A stretch of DNA of 64,000 bases, from assembly GCF_042683665.1 (NCBI RefSeq), contig NZ_JBHUOO010000018.1; one strand, 5' to 3'. Positions 46,193 through 56,330 of the stretch are shown one piece after another (the first letter of the stretch is position 1; the number at the start of each line of letters is the position of its first letter). The notes beneath the pieces were generated by a model. The model was not told the origin of the DNA, searched no databases, and was given only the letters and a program-made list of their open reading frames with translations. Origin of the DNA: Leeuwenhoekiella polynyae (GTDB lineage Bacteria; Bacteroidota; Bacteroidia; Flavobacteriales; Flavobacteriaceae). Both the position numbers and the translations under genes were made by a program.

Positions 46193-46273
46193 ATGGGATT
46201 CACAATTTCTCTTTATTTAAATTGAAGTCACGCAACCAAATCAAACATAAAGCATCTTTTGAAAAAATCTACT

Positions 46274-46681
46274 ATGAAAATTAAAACCTTATTTTTAATA
46301 TTTTCGGCTTTTATTGTGTTCAGCTGTGATTCTGTTTCAAAAACTCCTGAAGAAGAATCTGAAGAATGCACTAAAATTGGGATTGCATATATTTCTGAAG
46401 TCTCAGGAGAGCAAGCAATTGAGGCTGGAAGCACGCTTGACTTGACAATTTCGTTTCCGGTTATGAACGGCTGTGGTCAATTCAATGAATTTAAAGAAAC
46501 TGTATCCGGCAAGACTATTACCATCGAAGTTGAAGCTATTTACGAAGGCTGTATCTGCACCATGGATATTCCAATCCGCACTACCACGTATGCTTTTAAC
46601 CCGTCAGAAAAAGGAAATTACACCTTGAAGTTTAAAAGTTCTGAAACTGACTATATAGAAAAAAACATCACGGTTAATTAA
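46274..46681 (+). CDS. Small lipoprotein of unknown function
   Basis: A 135-residue lipoprotein from ATG 46274 (a TTG at 46259 lies before). The signal peptide ends FIVFSC (Cys17); DSVSKTPEEESEE follows. Four cysteines (ECTK, NGCGQF, EGCICTM) could form disulfides. The mature region looks like one immunoglobulin-like beta domain. It converges with the patatin gene after seven bases. No family recognised. Confidence 0.6.
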   Translation: MKIKTLFLIFSAFIVFSCDSVSKTPEEESEECTKIGIAYISEVSGEQAIEAGSTLDLTISFPVMNGCGQFNEFKETVSGKTITIEVEAIYEGCICTMDIPIRTTTYAFNPSEKGNYTLKFKSSETDYIEKNITVN

Positions 46682-46688
46682 ACCTGAA

Positions 46689-47612
46689 TTATTCAGTCTC
46701 TGAAATTTCACGGAGTTTATTATCCTGTGCTTGTTTTGCTTTAGCAGCTGCGTAATCCCAACCTTGCTGCCACCAGTTTGACATTAATTTTTTATTGAAT
46801 ATCAGACTGTTCTCAGTGAGTTTAGAAGGTGTATAGTAAAGATTTAATGGTACCTCTTTATTTATTGCTGCAAGTTTACCCACAATCACATCATGGTATT
46901 CTACCTGATCCATCAGAAAGCCAAATAGGTTTACCATCAAAGAAAACGGGTTTTTACCCAGCACTTTGTTGTACTCCATATTTTCTGACTCCAAAATAAT
47001 GGCGTCAACTTCTGTGGCACCGCGGCGTATTGCTTCCCGAATAGGGACAATACACCCAAAACCGCCGTCTGCATACTCAAAACCATTCTTTTTTACCAGA
47101 CTCATAAACGGCACATAATTACAACTGATCCATACCCACTCACAAAAATCATCGTAGTCCCAATTCTTGATCGATTTGTACTCTACGGTATTTTTGGTAA
47201 GGTTAGATACTGTCACAACCACATCTGCAGTCTGATGCTTTATAGTTTCAAACTCTGCTTTAGATAGGTTTTTCCTGATATTCTTGAGCAGATTTTTACT
47301 TTCACCAAACGTACGTTTACGTCTTATAAATTGCCAAACCGTGTTCCAGTAATTGATAGATACATACTCCCGGTTTCCTTTCTTTTTTATATTGAAAGGA
47401 TTCACGTTAAAAATGGTATTCTGGTTTACTTGCGTATAAACTTCGTATGCCCGTTGTATATTGTTATTTGCTAATTGAGATATCAAAAGACTTCCGGTAG
47501 ATGTACCTAAAAACAGGTCATATTTATGACCTTGTTCTTGCATAAGGTGTTGCGCTACACCACCGGCATAAGCTCCTTTACTTCCTCCTCCCGAAATTAC
47601 TAATGCCCGCAT
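46689..47612 (-). CDS. Patatin-like phospholipase
   Basis: A 307-residue lipid acyl hydrolase. The oxyanion loop is SGGGSKGAYAGG (7-18), the nucleophile is Ser38 in LGTSTGSLL, and the partner Asp lies in YADGGFGCIVP. No signal peptide is seen, so it acts in the cytoplasm or at the inner leaflet. Its ATG overlaps the aminopeptidase stop by one base (TGATG), so the two are co-translated. The substrate is unknown. Confidence 0.9.
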   Translation of the reverse strand: MRALVISGGGSKGAYAGGVAQHLMQEQGHKYDLFLGTSTGSLLISQLANNNIQRAYEVYTQVNQNTIFNVNPFNIKKKGNREYVSINYWNTVWQFIRRKRTFGESKNLLKNIRKNLSKAEFETIKHQTADVVVTVSNLTKNTVEYKSIKNWDYDDFCEWVWISCNYVPFMSLVKKNGFEYADGGFGCIVPIREAIRRGATEVDAIILESENMEYNKVLGKNPFSLMVNLFGFLMDQVEYHDVIVGKLAAINKEVPLNLYYTPSKLTENSLIFNKKLMSNWWQQGWDYAAAKAKQAQDNKLREISETE

Positions 47613-49681
47613 CAGCTTAATTTTTCTGCTAAAAAGGTTTTTTGTTTTTCGTCTTTGATATTGAGCTTTTCCAGCTCCTTGCGATAATTTTCATTCTTGA
47701 GTACTTCATCTAAAATCTGCTTACATGTTTGTGCAAATCGCCAATTGTGATGAAAACACGCTTCTACTAAATTCTCTAAACTCTTGGGCTCAAAAAGCTG
47801 AAGCTGGTACAATTTTGTAAACGCCTGCTCGCGGGTCTCAAAAGAATATCTATTCCCTGTAAAACGTGTCAAACGAAAAAACTGATCACGTATATAAGCT
47901 TCCTCATAATCAAGGGTAGAAATAGCAAGAGCCAGCCAGGCAATCTCTACATTATGATTAGCAAACCCCTGAACACCTTTCATCTTATCTAAATAGTTAT
48001 GACGATCTCCCGGAAATGAAGACCATAAATTCATTAATGCCAGTTCGCGAGTGATGTAAGAATCATCATTAAGCAACCGCTCATAATTGGTTTTCATTGA
48101 AGCCGGTACTTTGCGCACTGTTTGTGCAATCGCCTGTCGTACCCAAGGATTATTAGTATAAAAAGCACGCTCATAAATACGCCCGGCAGCTTCCGGAGAA
48201 ACGTCTGCCAACTGGTAGATCGCTTCAGGGCCCGAGTATTTATCTGGTAATGCTAAAAGCTCAAATAATTTTTGTGACTTCTGCCCAAAAGAAAGCTTAC
48301 GCAAACCAACCGTTCTTTTATATCGCTGAATCACCGGGTATTCTTCAAGCGTTGCAATAGCTTCTTCATATCTAAATTCTGGACTGTTCAACCAGTTTTC
48401 TTCAAAATCTAATAAATCCTGACCGCTGACTGCACGAGCTTCAATTAAGAAATCTTCAGTCTCTACATTGCTGAATTTATGTTTTTCTAAATAGTTTTTA
48501 ACTGCTGTTCTAAACGCATCATCACCTATTTCTAATCGTAACATATGCAAAGCCCAGGCTCCTTTTTGATAAAATGTGAGTGAACTAGCATTAGCGTTGA
48601 GCAATGCCTCTCCGCTACCCTTATCTGTAAGTTCTTTGAGTTGCATGGCAGCTTGAAAAAGCTTCCACGCATAAATTTCTTTGCCCATTGCATCAGCTTC
48701 AGCTAATAACGCATAATACGTAGCAAACCCTTCCTGCAGCCAGTGATGTGTTCCTGAAGTTTCGGTCACATAATCACCAAACCATTGATGCGCGAGTTCG
48801 TGAGCATTTACATTTACATAATTACGATCTGTAAAACCACTGCGATCTACCATATATTGATCGCTAAAAACAGTCGCCGTTGTATTTTCCATACCGGCAT
48901 ATAAGAAGTCTTTTACAGGAACCTGCTTATAATTTGGCCAGGGATAAGCAACTCCTATCTCTTCCTCTAAAAAGTCAAACATATCATCACTATAGCGATA
49001 GGTGGTCATCACTTTAAGCGAATCTTCTGGATAATAATACAAATCAATAGGCACTCCAGATTCTGATCTGCGCTTTTGTTTGCGATAATCACCCAAAATA
49101 ACCGCTACCAGATAACTAGACATTGGTTCTGACATCTCATAATGCCAGATGAATTTCTCGTCGCTTTCTTCTTTTTCTTTTAAAACTCCGTTTGCGATAA
49201 CTTCCTGACCTGGATAAGCAATTACCGAAAGATCAAACTCGATCTTATCATTCATATCATCTATACTAGGCAACCAGTTTGAAGTGTATTTACCCTGTCC
49301 TTGTGTCCATATTTGCTGAAAACCACCATTATTTACAAAATAAAGTGCTTTGTTAGGCTTTGCGGTATACTTTAGTTTGAGATTATAAGTATTACCTGCC
49401 TCAAAACTCTGAGTAAAAATAATTCTACCTTCATCGGTATGTGTGCTAATCAATTTGCCGTTAAGTAGCGATTCATATTTAGTAATATTTTTTGCGTCGA
49501 GATATACAAAATCAGCATCGCTTTTCATTGTGAATTTAACCTCCATATCTCCGGTCACAGTGCCCTCGACAAAGTTAAAATCAAGCAGTACATATATGCG
49601 TTCAAAGTCTACCGTTTCGGTCTGTTGGGCGTATGTTGTGCTTATCAAAAATGCAGCGATAAGCGAAAAAATCAATCTCAT
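47612..49681 (-). CDS. M1 family metallopeptidase (aminopeptidase N-like)
   Basis: A 689-residue exported zinc aminopeptidase. The signal peptide is IFSLIAAFLISTTYA. GMENTTAT (263-270) is the substrate-binding motif; the zinc site is HELAHQWFGD (294-303) with Glu317 (LQEGFATYY). A HEAT-like helical C-terminal region follows. It trims N-terminal residues from peptides in the periplasm. A 135-base gap with no other feature precedes it. Confidence 0.94.
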   Translation of the reverse strand: MRLIFSLIAAFLISTTYAQQTETVDFERIYVLLDFNFVEGTVTGDMEVKFTMKSDADFVYLDAKNITKYESLLNGKLISTHTDEGRIIFTQSFEAGNTYNLKLKYTAKPNKALYFVNNGGFQQIWTQGQGKYTSNWLPSIDDMNDKIEFDLSVIAYPGQEVIANGVLKEKEESDEKFIWHYEMSEPMSSYLVAVILGDYRKQKRRSESGVPIDLYYYPEDSLKVMTTYRYSDDMFDFLEEEIGVAYPWPNYKQVPVKDFLYAGMENTTATVFSDQYMVDRSGFTDRNYVNVNAHELAHQWFGDYVTETSGTHHWLQEGFATYYALLAEADAMGKEIYAWKLFQAAMQLKELTDKGSGEALLNANASSLTFYQKGAWALHMLRLEIGDDAFRTAVKNYLEKHKFSNVETEDFLIEARAVSGQDLLDFEENWLNSPEFRYEEAIATLEEYPVIQRYKRTVGLRKLSFGQKSQKLFELLALPDKYSGPEAIYQLADVSPEAAGRIYERAFYTNNPWVRQAIAQTVRKVPASMKTNYERLLNDDSYITRELALMNLWSSFPGDRHNYLDKMKGVQGFANHNVEIAWLALAISTLDYEEAYIRDQFFRLTRFTGNRYSFETREQAFTKLYQLQLFEPKSLENLVEACFHHNWRFAQTCKQILDEVLKNENYRKELEKLNIKDEKQKTFLAEKLS

Positions 49682-49816
49682 AAAATCAAACTAATGAATA
49701 GGCTGCCAAATTAAGGATTTGATTTTAAAACCGCTTGTTTTAAACGTAGAGAAAACAAGAATAAAATAATAGGGTTTTATATCTTCGTTTTTTGATGCTA
49801 TAATTCTTTCTAAATA

Positions 49817-50281
49817 ATGCTAAAACGAGAACCCTTTTTTCTTATTTTTCTTGTGATCGTTACGGCTATCATACATTTTTTAGTATTCGGGATAGCTGGT
49901 TTTCAAATCGATAATGATATAGATATTAATATACATGACACCTACTTTATATTATCTGGTTTATATATGTTGCTAGGTATTTTCACGCTACTTCTTTTCC
50001 TGGGTTATGGAATTAAATTACTGATCTTTAAAAATTCAGGAGTAATCCCAGGCATACTTTTTATACTATCGTGTATTCTAATCCTTTTATTTTTGTCAGA
50101 ATTGAATCCTGTTTTTAATTCGCAAAATTTAAATATTGAACCCCTCGGAAGCAATTCTGCCTTATTTAGAAACGATACTCTTATTAAAGTATTAAACAGT
50201 ATGAGGTTGTTTATCCTGATCCTTTTACTGGTTGTTAGCCTTACCACGGGTAAAAAAATAGTACAGATTATAAAACGATGA
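49817..50281 (+). CDS. Four-helix membrane protein with an IHDTYF motif
   Basis: A 154-residue protein with about four membrane segments: IFLVIVTAIIHFLVFG, YMLLGIFTLLLFLGYG, GILFILSCILILLFLS and FILILLLVVSLTTG. The loop DIDINIHDTYFILSG copies the haem-copper oxidase subunit I word H-D-T-Y-F. Whether it binds a metal or haem is unknown. Its stop overlaps the start of recG by four bases (ATGA), so the two are coupled. Confidence 0.75.
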   Translation: MLKREPFFLIFLVIVTAIIHFLVFGIAGFQIDNDIDINIHDTYFILSGLYMLLGIFTLLLFLGYGIKLLIFKNSGVIPGILFILSCILILLFLSELNPVFNSQNLNIEPLGSNSALFRNDTLIKVLNSMRLFILILLLVVSLTTGKKIVQIIKR

Positions 50282-52383
50282 GCAGCAGCAAACTTCAAAC
50301 TCCAATAGATTACTTGAAAGGCGTAGGGCCTAACCGAGCAAATCTGCTGCGTTCAGAATTGGGTATCCACACCTATCAAGACCTACTAAATTTATTCCCC
50401 AACCGCTATATTGATAAAACGCAGTATTACAAGGTAACTCAGTTACAACCTACCAGTGCAGATGTGCAAATCATAGGTAAAGTCACACATCTTAAAACTG
50501 TTGGGGAAGGTCGCTCAAAAAGACTAGTCGCTACTTTTATAGATCAAACCGGGTCTATGGAACTGGTGTGGTTTAGAGGCTTGAAATGGATTCGAGAAGG
50601 ATTAAAAATCAATGTACCTTATGTGGTTTTTGGAAAAGTGCAACGCTTTGGCAGCACCTACTCCATCGCGCATCCTGATATGGAATTGCTTGAGGAACAT
50701 GAGAAAAGTATACGTGTTGCTATGCAACCGGTCTACCCTTCTACAGAAAAACTCAGCAATAAAGGCATCACAAACCGGGTGATGAATGGACTGATGCAAA
50801 CACTATTTCAAGAAGTTCATAAGAGTATTGAAGAGTCACTTTCGCAAGACATACTAACCGCTTTAAAATTAATACCGAAGCGGGAAGCTTATCTTAACAT
50901 TCATTTTCCCCAGAAACAACAAAAGTTAGGACTGGCGCAGTTTCGGTTAAAATTTGAAGAACTCTTTTACATTCAGTTACAATTACTGGTCAAAAACAAA
51001 CTGCATAAGCAAAAAATTAAGGGATATCCGTTTGAAAATATAGGCGATAATTTCACCACTTTTTACAGTAAACACCTGCCTTTTAAATTAACCGGAGCTC
51101 AAAAACGCGTACTCAAAGAGATACGTAATGATCTGGGAAAACCGGCTCAGATGAACCGACTATTACAAGGTGATGTAGGTAGTGGGAAAACGATTGTCGC
51201 ACTGATGACAATGCTTATCGCTCTGGATAATGGGTTTCAGGCTTGTTTGATGGCTCCCACTGAGATTCTAGCTATTCAGCATTTTCAAGGGATTAGTGAT
51301 TTGTGCGAGCACTTGGATATCAAGATCGCATTACTTACCGGATCTTCTAAAACCAAAGAACGTCGTATCATTCACGAAAGTCTTGAAGACGGTTCATTAA
51401 ATATTTTAATAGGCACGCATGCCCTGCTTGAGGATAAAGTTAAATTTAAAAATCTGGGCTTGGCGGTGATTGACGAGCAACACCGCTTTGGAGTTGCGCA
51501 GCGCAGCAAACTCTGGCATAAAAACGAGCTGCCGCCTCATATCTTGATCATGACCGCGACACCTATTCCACGTACTTTGGCGATGAGTGTTTACGGAGAT
51601 CTGGATGTTTCGGTGATAGATGAGCTGCCACCGGGTAGAAAAGCAATCAAGACCGTGCATCGTTTTGACAATAACAGACTGAAAGTTTTTGGTTTTATCA
51701 GAGATGAAATCAAAAAAGGGAGACAGATCTATGTGGTTTATCCATTGATTCAGGAAAGTGAAGCTCTGGACTACAAAGACCTGATGGATGGTTATGAAAG
51801 CATCGCCAGAGAATTCCCAATGCCAGACTATCAAATTTCTATTGTTCACGGGCAGATGAAACCCGCCGATAAAGATTTTGAAATGAATCGCTTTGTGAAT
51901 GGCGAAACCCAGATTATGGTTGCGACTACGGTAATTGAAGTTGGTGTCAATGTACCCAATGCTTCGGTGATGATTATTGAAAGTGCAGAACGTTTTGGGC
52001 TTTCTCAATTGCATCAATTACGCGGTCGTGTAGGTCGTGGTGCAGATCAGAGTTATTGTATTTTAATGACCGGCCATAAATTATCTGAAGATTCAAAAAC
52101 GCGTTTACAAACTATGACCAACACAAATGACGGTTTTGAGATTGCAGAAGTGGATCTTAAATTGCGTGGTCCCGGGGATTTGATGGGAACTCAACAAAGC
52201 GGTGTACTCAATCTTAAAATTGCTGATATCGTTAAGGATAATGAGATTATGAAAATCGCCAGAAACTATGCTTCTGCTCTACTCAAAGACGATCCACAAC
52301 TTGCAAAACCAGATAATCTTCCTATTAGAAAGACGTATGCAGCGGTAATGAAGTTTAAAAATATCTGGAATTACATCAGTTAA
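50278..52383 (+). CDS. recG: ATP-dependent DNA helicase RecG
   Basis: A 701-residue branch-migration helicase that remodels stalled forks and Holliday junctions. The OB-type wedge domain lies at about 60-150 (VQIIGKVTHLKTVGEG). Walker A is GDVGSGKTIVAL (about 299), the DEAD-type box is VIDEQHRFGVAQR (about 397), and motif VI is LHQLRGRVGRG. The C-terminal TROT-like part (DLKLRGPGDLMGTQQSG) is intact. Length is normal. Confidence 0.96.
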   Translation: MSSSKLQTPIDYLKGVGPNRANLLRSELGIHTYQDLLNLFPNRYIDKTQYYKVTQLQPTSADVQIIGKVTHLKTVGEGRSKRLVATFIDQTGSMELVWFRGLKWIREGLKINVPYVVFGKVQRFGSTYSIAHPDMELLEEHEKSIRVAMQPVYPSTEKLSNKGITNRVMNGLMQTLFQEVHKSIEESLSQDILTALKLIPKREAYLNIHFPQKQQKLGLAQFRLKFEELFYIQLQLLVKNKLHKQKIKGYPFENIGDNFTTFYSKHLPFKLTGAQKRVLKEIRNDLGKPAQMNRLLQGDVGSGKTIVALMTMLIALDNGFQACLMAPTEILAIQHFQGISDLCEHLDIKIALLTGSSKTKERRIIHESLEDGSLNILIGTHALLEDKVKFKNLGLAVIDEQHRFGVAQRSKLWHKNELPPHILIMTATPIPRTLAMSVYGDLDVSVIDELPPGRKAIKTVHRFDNNRLKVFGFIRDEIKKGRQIYVVYPLIQESEALDYKDLMDGYESIAREFPMPDYQISIVHGQMKPADKDFEMNRFVNGETQIMVATTVIEVGVNVPNASVMIIESAERFGLSQLHQLRGRVGRGADQSYCILMTGHKLSEDSKTRLQTMTNTNDGFEIAEVDLKLRGPGDLMGTQQSGVLNLKIADIVKDNEIMKIARNYASALLKDDPQLAKPDNLPIRKTYAAVMKFKNIWNYIS

Positions 52384-52478
52384 CAAACCTTATAATTTCA
52401 GGATTATAACTTGATTATTAAAGCTTCTCTTTTTGTTCTAAAAAAGTATTCTTTCTGCAATTGATTAAACCCGACTTA

Positions 52479-52511
52479 TTGAGTAAAAAAGCACGGTAAA
52501 TGTTATATTTG
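52479..52511 (+). promoter_or_regulatory. Candidate flavobacterial promoter of pheT
   Basis: TTG at 52479-52481 and TATATTTG at 52504-52511, spaced by 22 bases, fit the Bacteroidota TTG...TAnnTTTG pattern. It ends 19 bases before the pheT ATG. Confidence 0.45.
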
Positions 52512-52530
52512 CTCTTTCAAAAATAAAGGA

Positions 52531-54957
52531 ATGCAAATAAGCTACAACTGGTTAAAGCAGTTTATAAATATTGATTGGGATGCCGAAAAAACCGGCAATT
52601 TATTGACAGACCTAGGTCTTGAAGTTGAAGGTATAGAAAACTTTCAGAGCGTAAAAGGCGGTCTAAAAGGTATTGTGGTAGGTCACGTGCTTACTTGTGT
52701 AAAACATCCTAACGCAGATCGTCTTAAACTCACTACAGTTGACCTTGGTGATGGCGAACCTGTACAAATTGTTTGTGGTGCAGCTAACGTAGATGCTGGT
52801 CAAAAAGTTCCTGTTGCAACTGTAGGCACGACACTTTATGATGACAAAGGAGAAGCCTGGAAAATAAAAAAAGGCAAGATACGTGGCGAGGTGAGTAACG
52901 GTATGATTTGCGCTGAAGATGAGTTAGGTCTTGGCGAAAGTCATGACGGAATTATGATTCTGAAAGACGACCTCAAGCCCGGAACTCCGTTGGCTGAAGT
53001 TTTTGAAGTTGAAGATGATATTATTTTCGAAATAGGCTTAACACCTAATCGCGCTGACGCGATGAGTCATATGGGTGCAGCTCGTGATTTACGCGCCGGG
53101 CTTATACAATCTGGTGTTACTCCAGAATTTATAACTCCTTCTACAAGTTCGTTTAGAATAGATAACCGCACTCAAAAAATAAGCGTAGAAGTACTCAACA
53201 ATGAGCGTGCTCCAAGATACTGTGGTATAACACTTAGTGGTCTTACCATCAAAGAATCTCCGGCTTGGATACAAAACAGATTAAAAGCTATTGGGATTAC
53301 ACCAAAGAATAATGTTGTCGATATCACAAATTATGTTCTACATGAACTGGGGCAGCCTCTACACGCATTTGATCTGGCTAAAATTGCCGGAAAACAAGTG
53401 AATGTCAAAACGGTTGCTGCAGGTACCAAATTCACAACCCTAGATGGTATTGAACGTGAATTGCATGAAGAAGACCTTATGATTTGTGATGCTGAAAAAC
53501 CAATGTGTATTGCAGGGGTTTTTGGAGGAGAAAATAGCGGTGTAACCAAAGGTACAACCTCTATATTTTTAGAAAGTGCATTTTTTGATCCCGTTAGTGT
53601 TAGAAAAACAGCTAAACGTCACGGTTTAAACACAGATGCTTCTTTTAGATTTGAGCGTGGTATAGATCCTAATTTAACAGAATACGCACTCATTAGAGCG
53701 GTTCTGCTCATACAGGAATGTGCAGGTGGTGAGGTCACGAGTGATGTAGTTGATATTTATCCTAAAAAGATTGAAGACCATCAAGTATTTTTAAGCTTTG
53801 ATCGCGCAGAAAAATTGATTGGCGAAGCTATTCCTAAAGAAACTATTAAGTCTATACTTTCTTCTTTAGACATTAAAATAAATAACATTACCGAGTCTGG
53901 AATTGGAATGACCATACCGGCTTACCGCAATGACGTTACTCGCGAAGTAGATGTTGTAGAAGAAATTTTACGCGTTTACGGGTACAATAAAATTCAATTT
54001 AAATCAAAGCTGAATGCTTCAGTATCAGAAAGCAGCCGCTTTGCTGATCATAAAGTTCAGCAAATCACCGGAAGCCTTTTAGCTTCTTTGGGTTTCAATG
54101 AAATATCGAATAACTCACTGACTAGTCCGACCTATGCATCTCTGAACGATGCGTTTAAAGAAGATTATAACGTTAAAATACTTAATCCGTTGAGTACAGA
54201 TCTTTCGGTAATGCGACAGTCTTTACTTTTTTCAGGATTAGAAGTAGTTGCCTTTAACAGCAACCGTCGTCAGCCTGATCTTAAACTTTTTGAATTCGGA
54301 AAAAGCTACCACAACTTTCCAGGGGGTCGTGAAGAACACAAGCATTTAACGCTTTTAATGAGCGGTAAGCAAAATTCAGAAAACTGGTTTCAAGCACAGC
54401 AGAATACTAGTTTTTTCAATTTAAAAGGAAGTGTTGAAGCTGTTTTAAGCCGTTTAGGCATTAACAATTGGACCGTAAAACCAGTAAAAGATGCTCAATT
54501 TTCTGAAGGATTGACCTATACCACTCAGAAAAAACCTATAGTAAATTTCGGACTCATACCTAAGACGATTCGCAGTCATTTTGATCTAGACCAAGAAGTT
54601 TTATTTGCAGACTTTAACTGGGATGCAATTTTAGATCTCGTAAAGCAAAACAAAATAAGCTTTACTCCTATTCCTAAGAATCCTGCGGTTCGTCGTGATT
54701 TTGCTTTACTTCTGGATAAAGAAATAAGTTTTGATCAGATCTATCAGGAAGCGTATAACGTAGAGAAAAAGCTCCTTAAAGATGTTGCTCTTTTTGATGT
54801 TTACGAAGGTAAAAACCTGCCGGAAGACAAAAAAAGTTACGCAGTGAGTTTCACGCTTCAGGACGAAAACAAAACGCTTACAGACAAAGAAATAGACAAA
54901 ATAATGAATACGCTGCAAAAACAATTTGAGCAGCAACTTAACGCGGTTTTGCGCTAA
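52531..54957 (+). CDS. pheT: Phenylalanine-tRNA ligase beta subunit
   Basis: An 808-residue subunit that charges tRNA-Phe together with PheS. The N-terminal ISYNWLKQFINIDW and the EMAP-like tRNA-binding domain (GIVVGHVLTCVKHPNADRLK, about 45-150) lead to B3/B4 (LGQPLHAFDLAKIAG), B5, and a C-terminal FDX-ACB domain (FTPIPKNPAVRRDFAL). pheS is not adjacent, which is usual in this phylum. It has its own promoter-like sequence. Confidence 0.97.
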   Translation: MQISYNWLKQFINIDWDAEKTGNLLTDLGLEVEGIENFQSVKGGLKGIVVGHVLTCVKHPNADRLKLTTVDLGDGEPVQIVCGAANVDAGQKVPVATVGTTLYDDKGEAWKIKKGKIRGEVSNGMICAEDELGLGESHDGIMILKDDLKPGTPLAEVFEVEDDIIFEIGLTPNRADAMSHMGAARDLRAGLIQSGVTPEFITPSTSSFRIDNRTQKISVEVLNNERAPRYCGITLSGLTIKESPAWIQNRLKAIGITPKNNVVDITNYVLHELGQPLHAFDLAKIAGKQVNVKTVAAGTKFTTLDGIERELHEEDLMICDAEKPMCIAGVFGGENSGVTKGTTSIFLESAFFDPVSVRKTAKRHGLNTDASFRFERGIDPNLTEYALIRAVLLIQECAGGEVTSDVVDIYPKKIEDHQVFLSFDRAEKLIGEAIPKETIKSILSSLDIKINNITESGIGMTIPAYRNDVTREVDVVEEILRVYGYNKIQFKSKLNASVSESSRFADHKVQQITGSLLASLGFNEISNNSLTSPTYASLNDAFKEDYNVKILNPLSTDLSVMRQSLLFSGLEVVAFNSNRRQPDLKLFEFGKSYHNFPGGREEHKHLTLLMSGKQNSENWFQAQQNTSFFNLKGSVEAVLSRLGINNWTVKPVKDAQFSEGLTYTTQKKPIVNFGLIPKTIRSHFDLDQEVLFADFNWDAILDLVKQNKISFTPIPKNPAVRRDFALLLDKEISFDQIYQEAYNVEKKLLKDVALFDVYEGKNLPEDKKSYAVSFTLQDENKTLTDKEIDKIMNTLQKQFEQQLNAVLR

Positions 54958-55025
54958 TACTTTAGCATTTACAGTATTGTGCGTTCGTGATCAATTGGTT
55001 AACTTTAAGAATCTAAAAAAGAAAG

Positions 55026-55748
55026 ATGCTTTTAAAAAGAACCAATATTCACGATAAATTACTTCGTGAGCAACATCGCGCAACTAGTGAGGCCGGTGTT
55101 TTAAACTGGGTAAATCAATTCATTAAAAAAACACCATCTAGCAATCAACGTATTTTAGAAAATCTCTCTAAAAACATTGAAGCAGATGTTACTGATTTTA
55201 ATTTTGATCTGTTAGACAGTGAGCGTATTTTTCACGAAAGCAGTATCAAAAAAATCTGCGTGAATTATAGATTACGATTTTTAGATACCCGCTTCTTTAA
55301 AGGAACATTTCCTCAGGAAGCTTTGAATGAAATTAAAAATCTTGAAAAAGAGCATCAAACTCCTTTAAATGGATTTAAAATAATGGCACCCTCTAAAATG
55401 TTTGTTTTGAATAAGACAGATGATCCGCTATTATTTGCTCCTATGGGTAATGATTATTATTATTTAATTCACAAATGGGGAAACGATTTACACCCGTTAC
55501 GCAAATTAACGATGTGGCCTTTTAAAAGCTTTGAAAACATCATTGTAGCTATATTACTCTCCAGTCTAATTGCTACAGCATTAATTCCTGATGGTTTGTT
55601 TGCCCCAGAGCAATCATTTAGTCAGGATGTAATGGTTTTCTTTTTTATGTTTAAATCTATTTCAGCAATCGTACTATTCTATGGTTTTGCACTAGGTAAA
55701 AATTTTAACACCGCTATCTGGAAGTGTCAATATGATAAAGCACAATGA
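55026..55748 (+). CDS. Conserved membrane protein, unknown function
   Basis: A 240-residue protein with a soluble N-terminal 160 residues and two membrane segments near the end (NIIVAILLSSLIATALI, and MVFFFMFKSISAIVLFYGF). The soluble part has FNFDLLDSERIFHESSI and a conserved RFLDTRFFKGTFPQEA stretch. It overlaps the DUF2007 gene by four bases (ATGA), suggesting a shared complex. No family name is recognised. Confidence 0.75.
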   Translation: MLLKRTNIHDKLLREQHRATSEAGVLNWVNQFIKKTPSSNQRILENLSKNIEADVTDFNFDLLDSERIFHESSIKKICVNYRLRFLDTRFFKGTFPQEALNEIKNLEKEHQTPLNGFKIMAPSKMFVLNKTDDPLLFAPMGNDYYYLIHKWGNDLHPLRKLTMWPFKSFENIIVAILLSSLIATALIPDGLFAPEQSFSQDVMVFFFMFKSISAIVLFYGFALGKNFNTAIWKCQYDKAQ

Positions 55749-56263
55749 TTAAAGATTCTAGTTATGAGCGCGTTTTTACAGGCTCTGAAATAAACGTAAA
55801 TTACCTTAAAAATAAATTAGATGAAGCCGGAATAGGCAGCGTCATTCGTAACGATCAAGACAGCGCATTAAGAGCTGGCTTTGGCCCTCTAAGTGATTAC
55901 GGAAGTCAGGCTTTACTTTCCGTTAAAAAAGAAGATTTAGTACGCGCTAAATACATAACAGAAAAAACATTCTCAGAATCCAATCTTACTGATACGGAAC
56001 TAGAACAGCAAGCTAAAGACAGTCGTTTAGAAGAACAGGCTACTGAATTAAAAGGTGCTCGACCGCTTATCTCAAAGGAAGAAAAGCCCAAACGTTCCTT
56101 TTTTAATATTGCTCTAAACGCGGGTTTGTTGGTTTATTCTTTATGGAGACTCTACCCCTTGCTTGAAGGACAAGAACTTCCCACCTATCGAATTCTTTTG
56201 AGTAGTTTTATCGCAGTGTTTTGTACCGTAACGCTAGTGAGACATTTCACAAAAACCAGATAG
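55745..56263 (+). CDS. DUF2007 (putative signal-transducing) membrane protein
   Basis: A 172-residue protein. Residues 5-75 match DUF2007 (VFTGSEINVNYLKNKLDEAG, then VKKEDLVRAKYITEKTF), a PII-like small fold. A charged linker (80-125) leads to two hydrophobic segments (FNIALNAGLLVYSLWRL, RILLSSFIAVFCTVTLV). It is coupled to the membrane protein upstream. The ligand is unknown. Confidence 0.8.
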   Translation: MIKDSSYERVFTGSEINVNYLKNKLDEAGIGSVIRNDQDSALRAGFGPLSDYGSQALLSVKKEDLVRAKYITEKTFSESNLTDTELEQQAKDSRLEEQATELKGARPLISKEEKPKRSFFNIALNAGLLVYSLWRLYPLLEGQELPTYRILLSSFIAVFCTVTLVRHFTKTR

Positions 56264-56330
56264 CCAGACGCAACTAATTACAAAAACCTTCATCTACGTT
56301 GTAGTTATAAACTAATATAAATTACAACTG

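Noticed and set aside
51406..52017. A 203-residue minus-strand frame
   Set aside because: It lies wholly inside recG in antisense; its sequence has no domain pattern and recG is clearly real.
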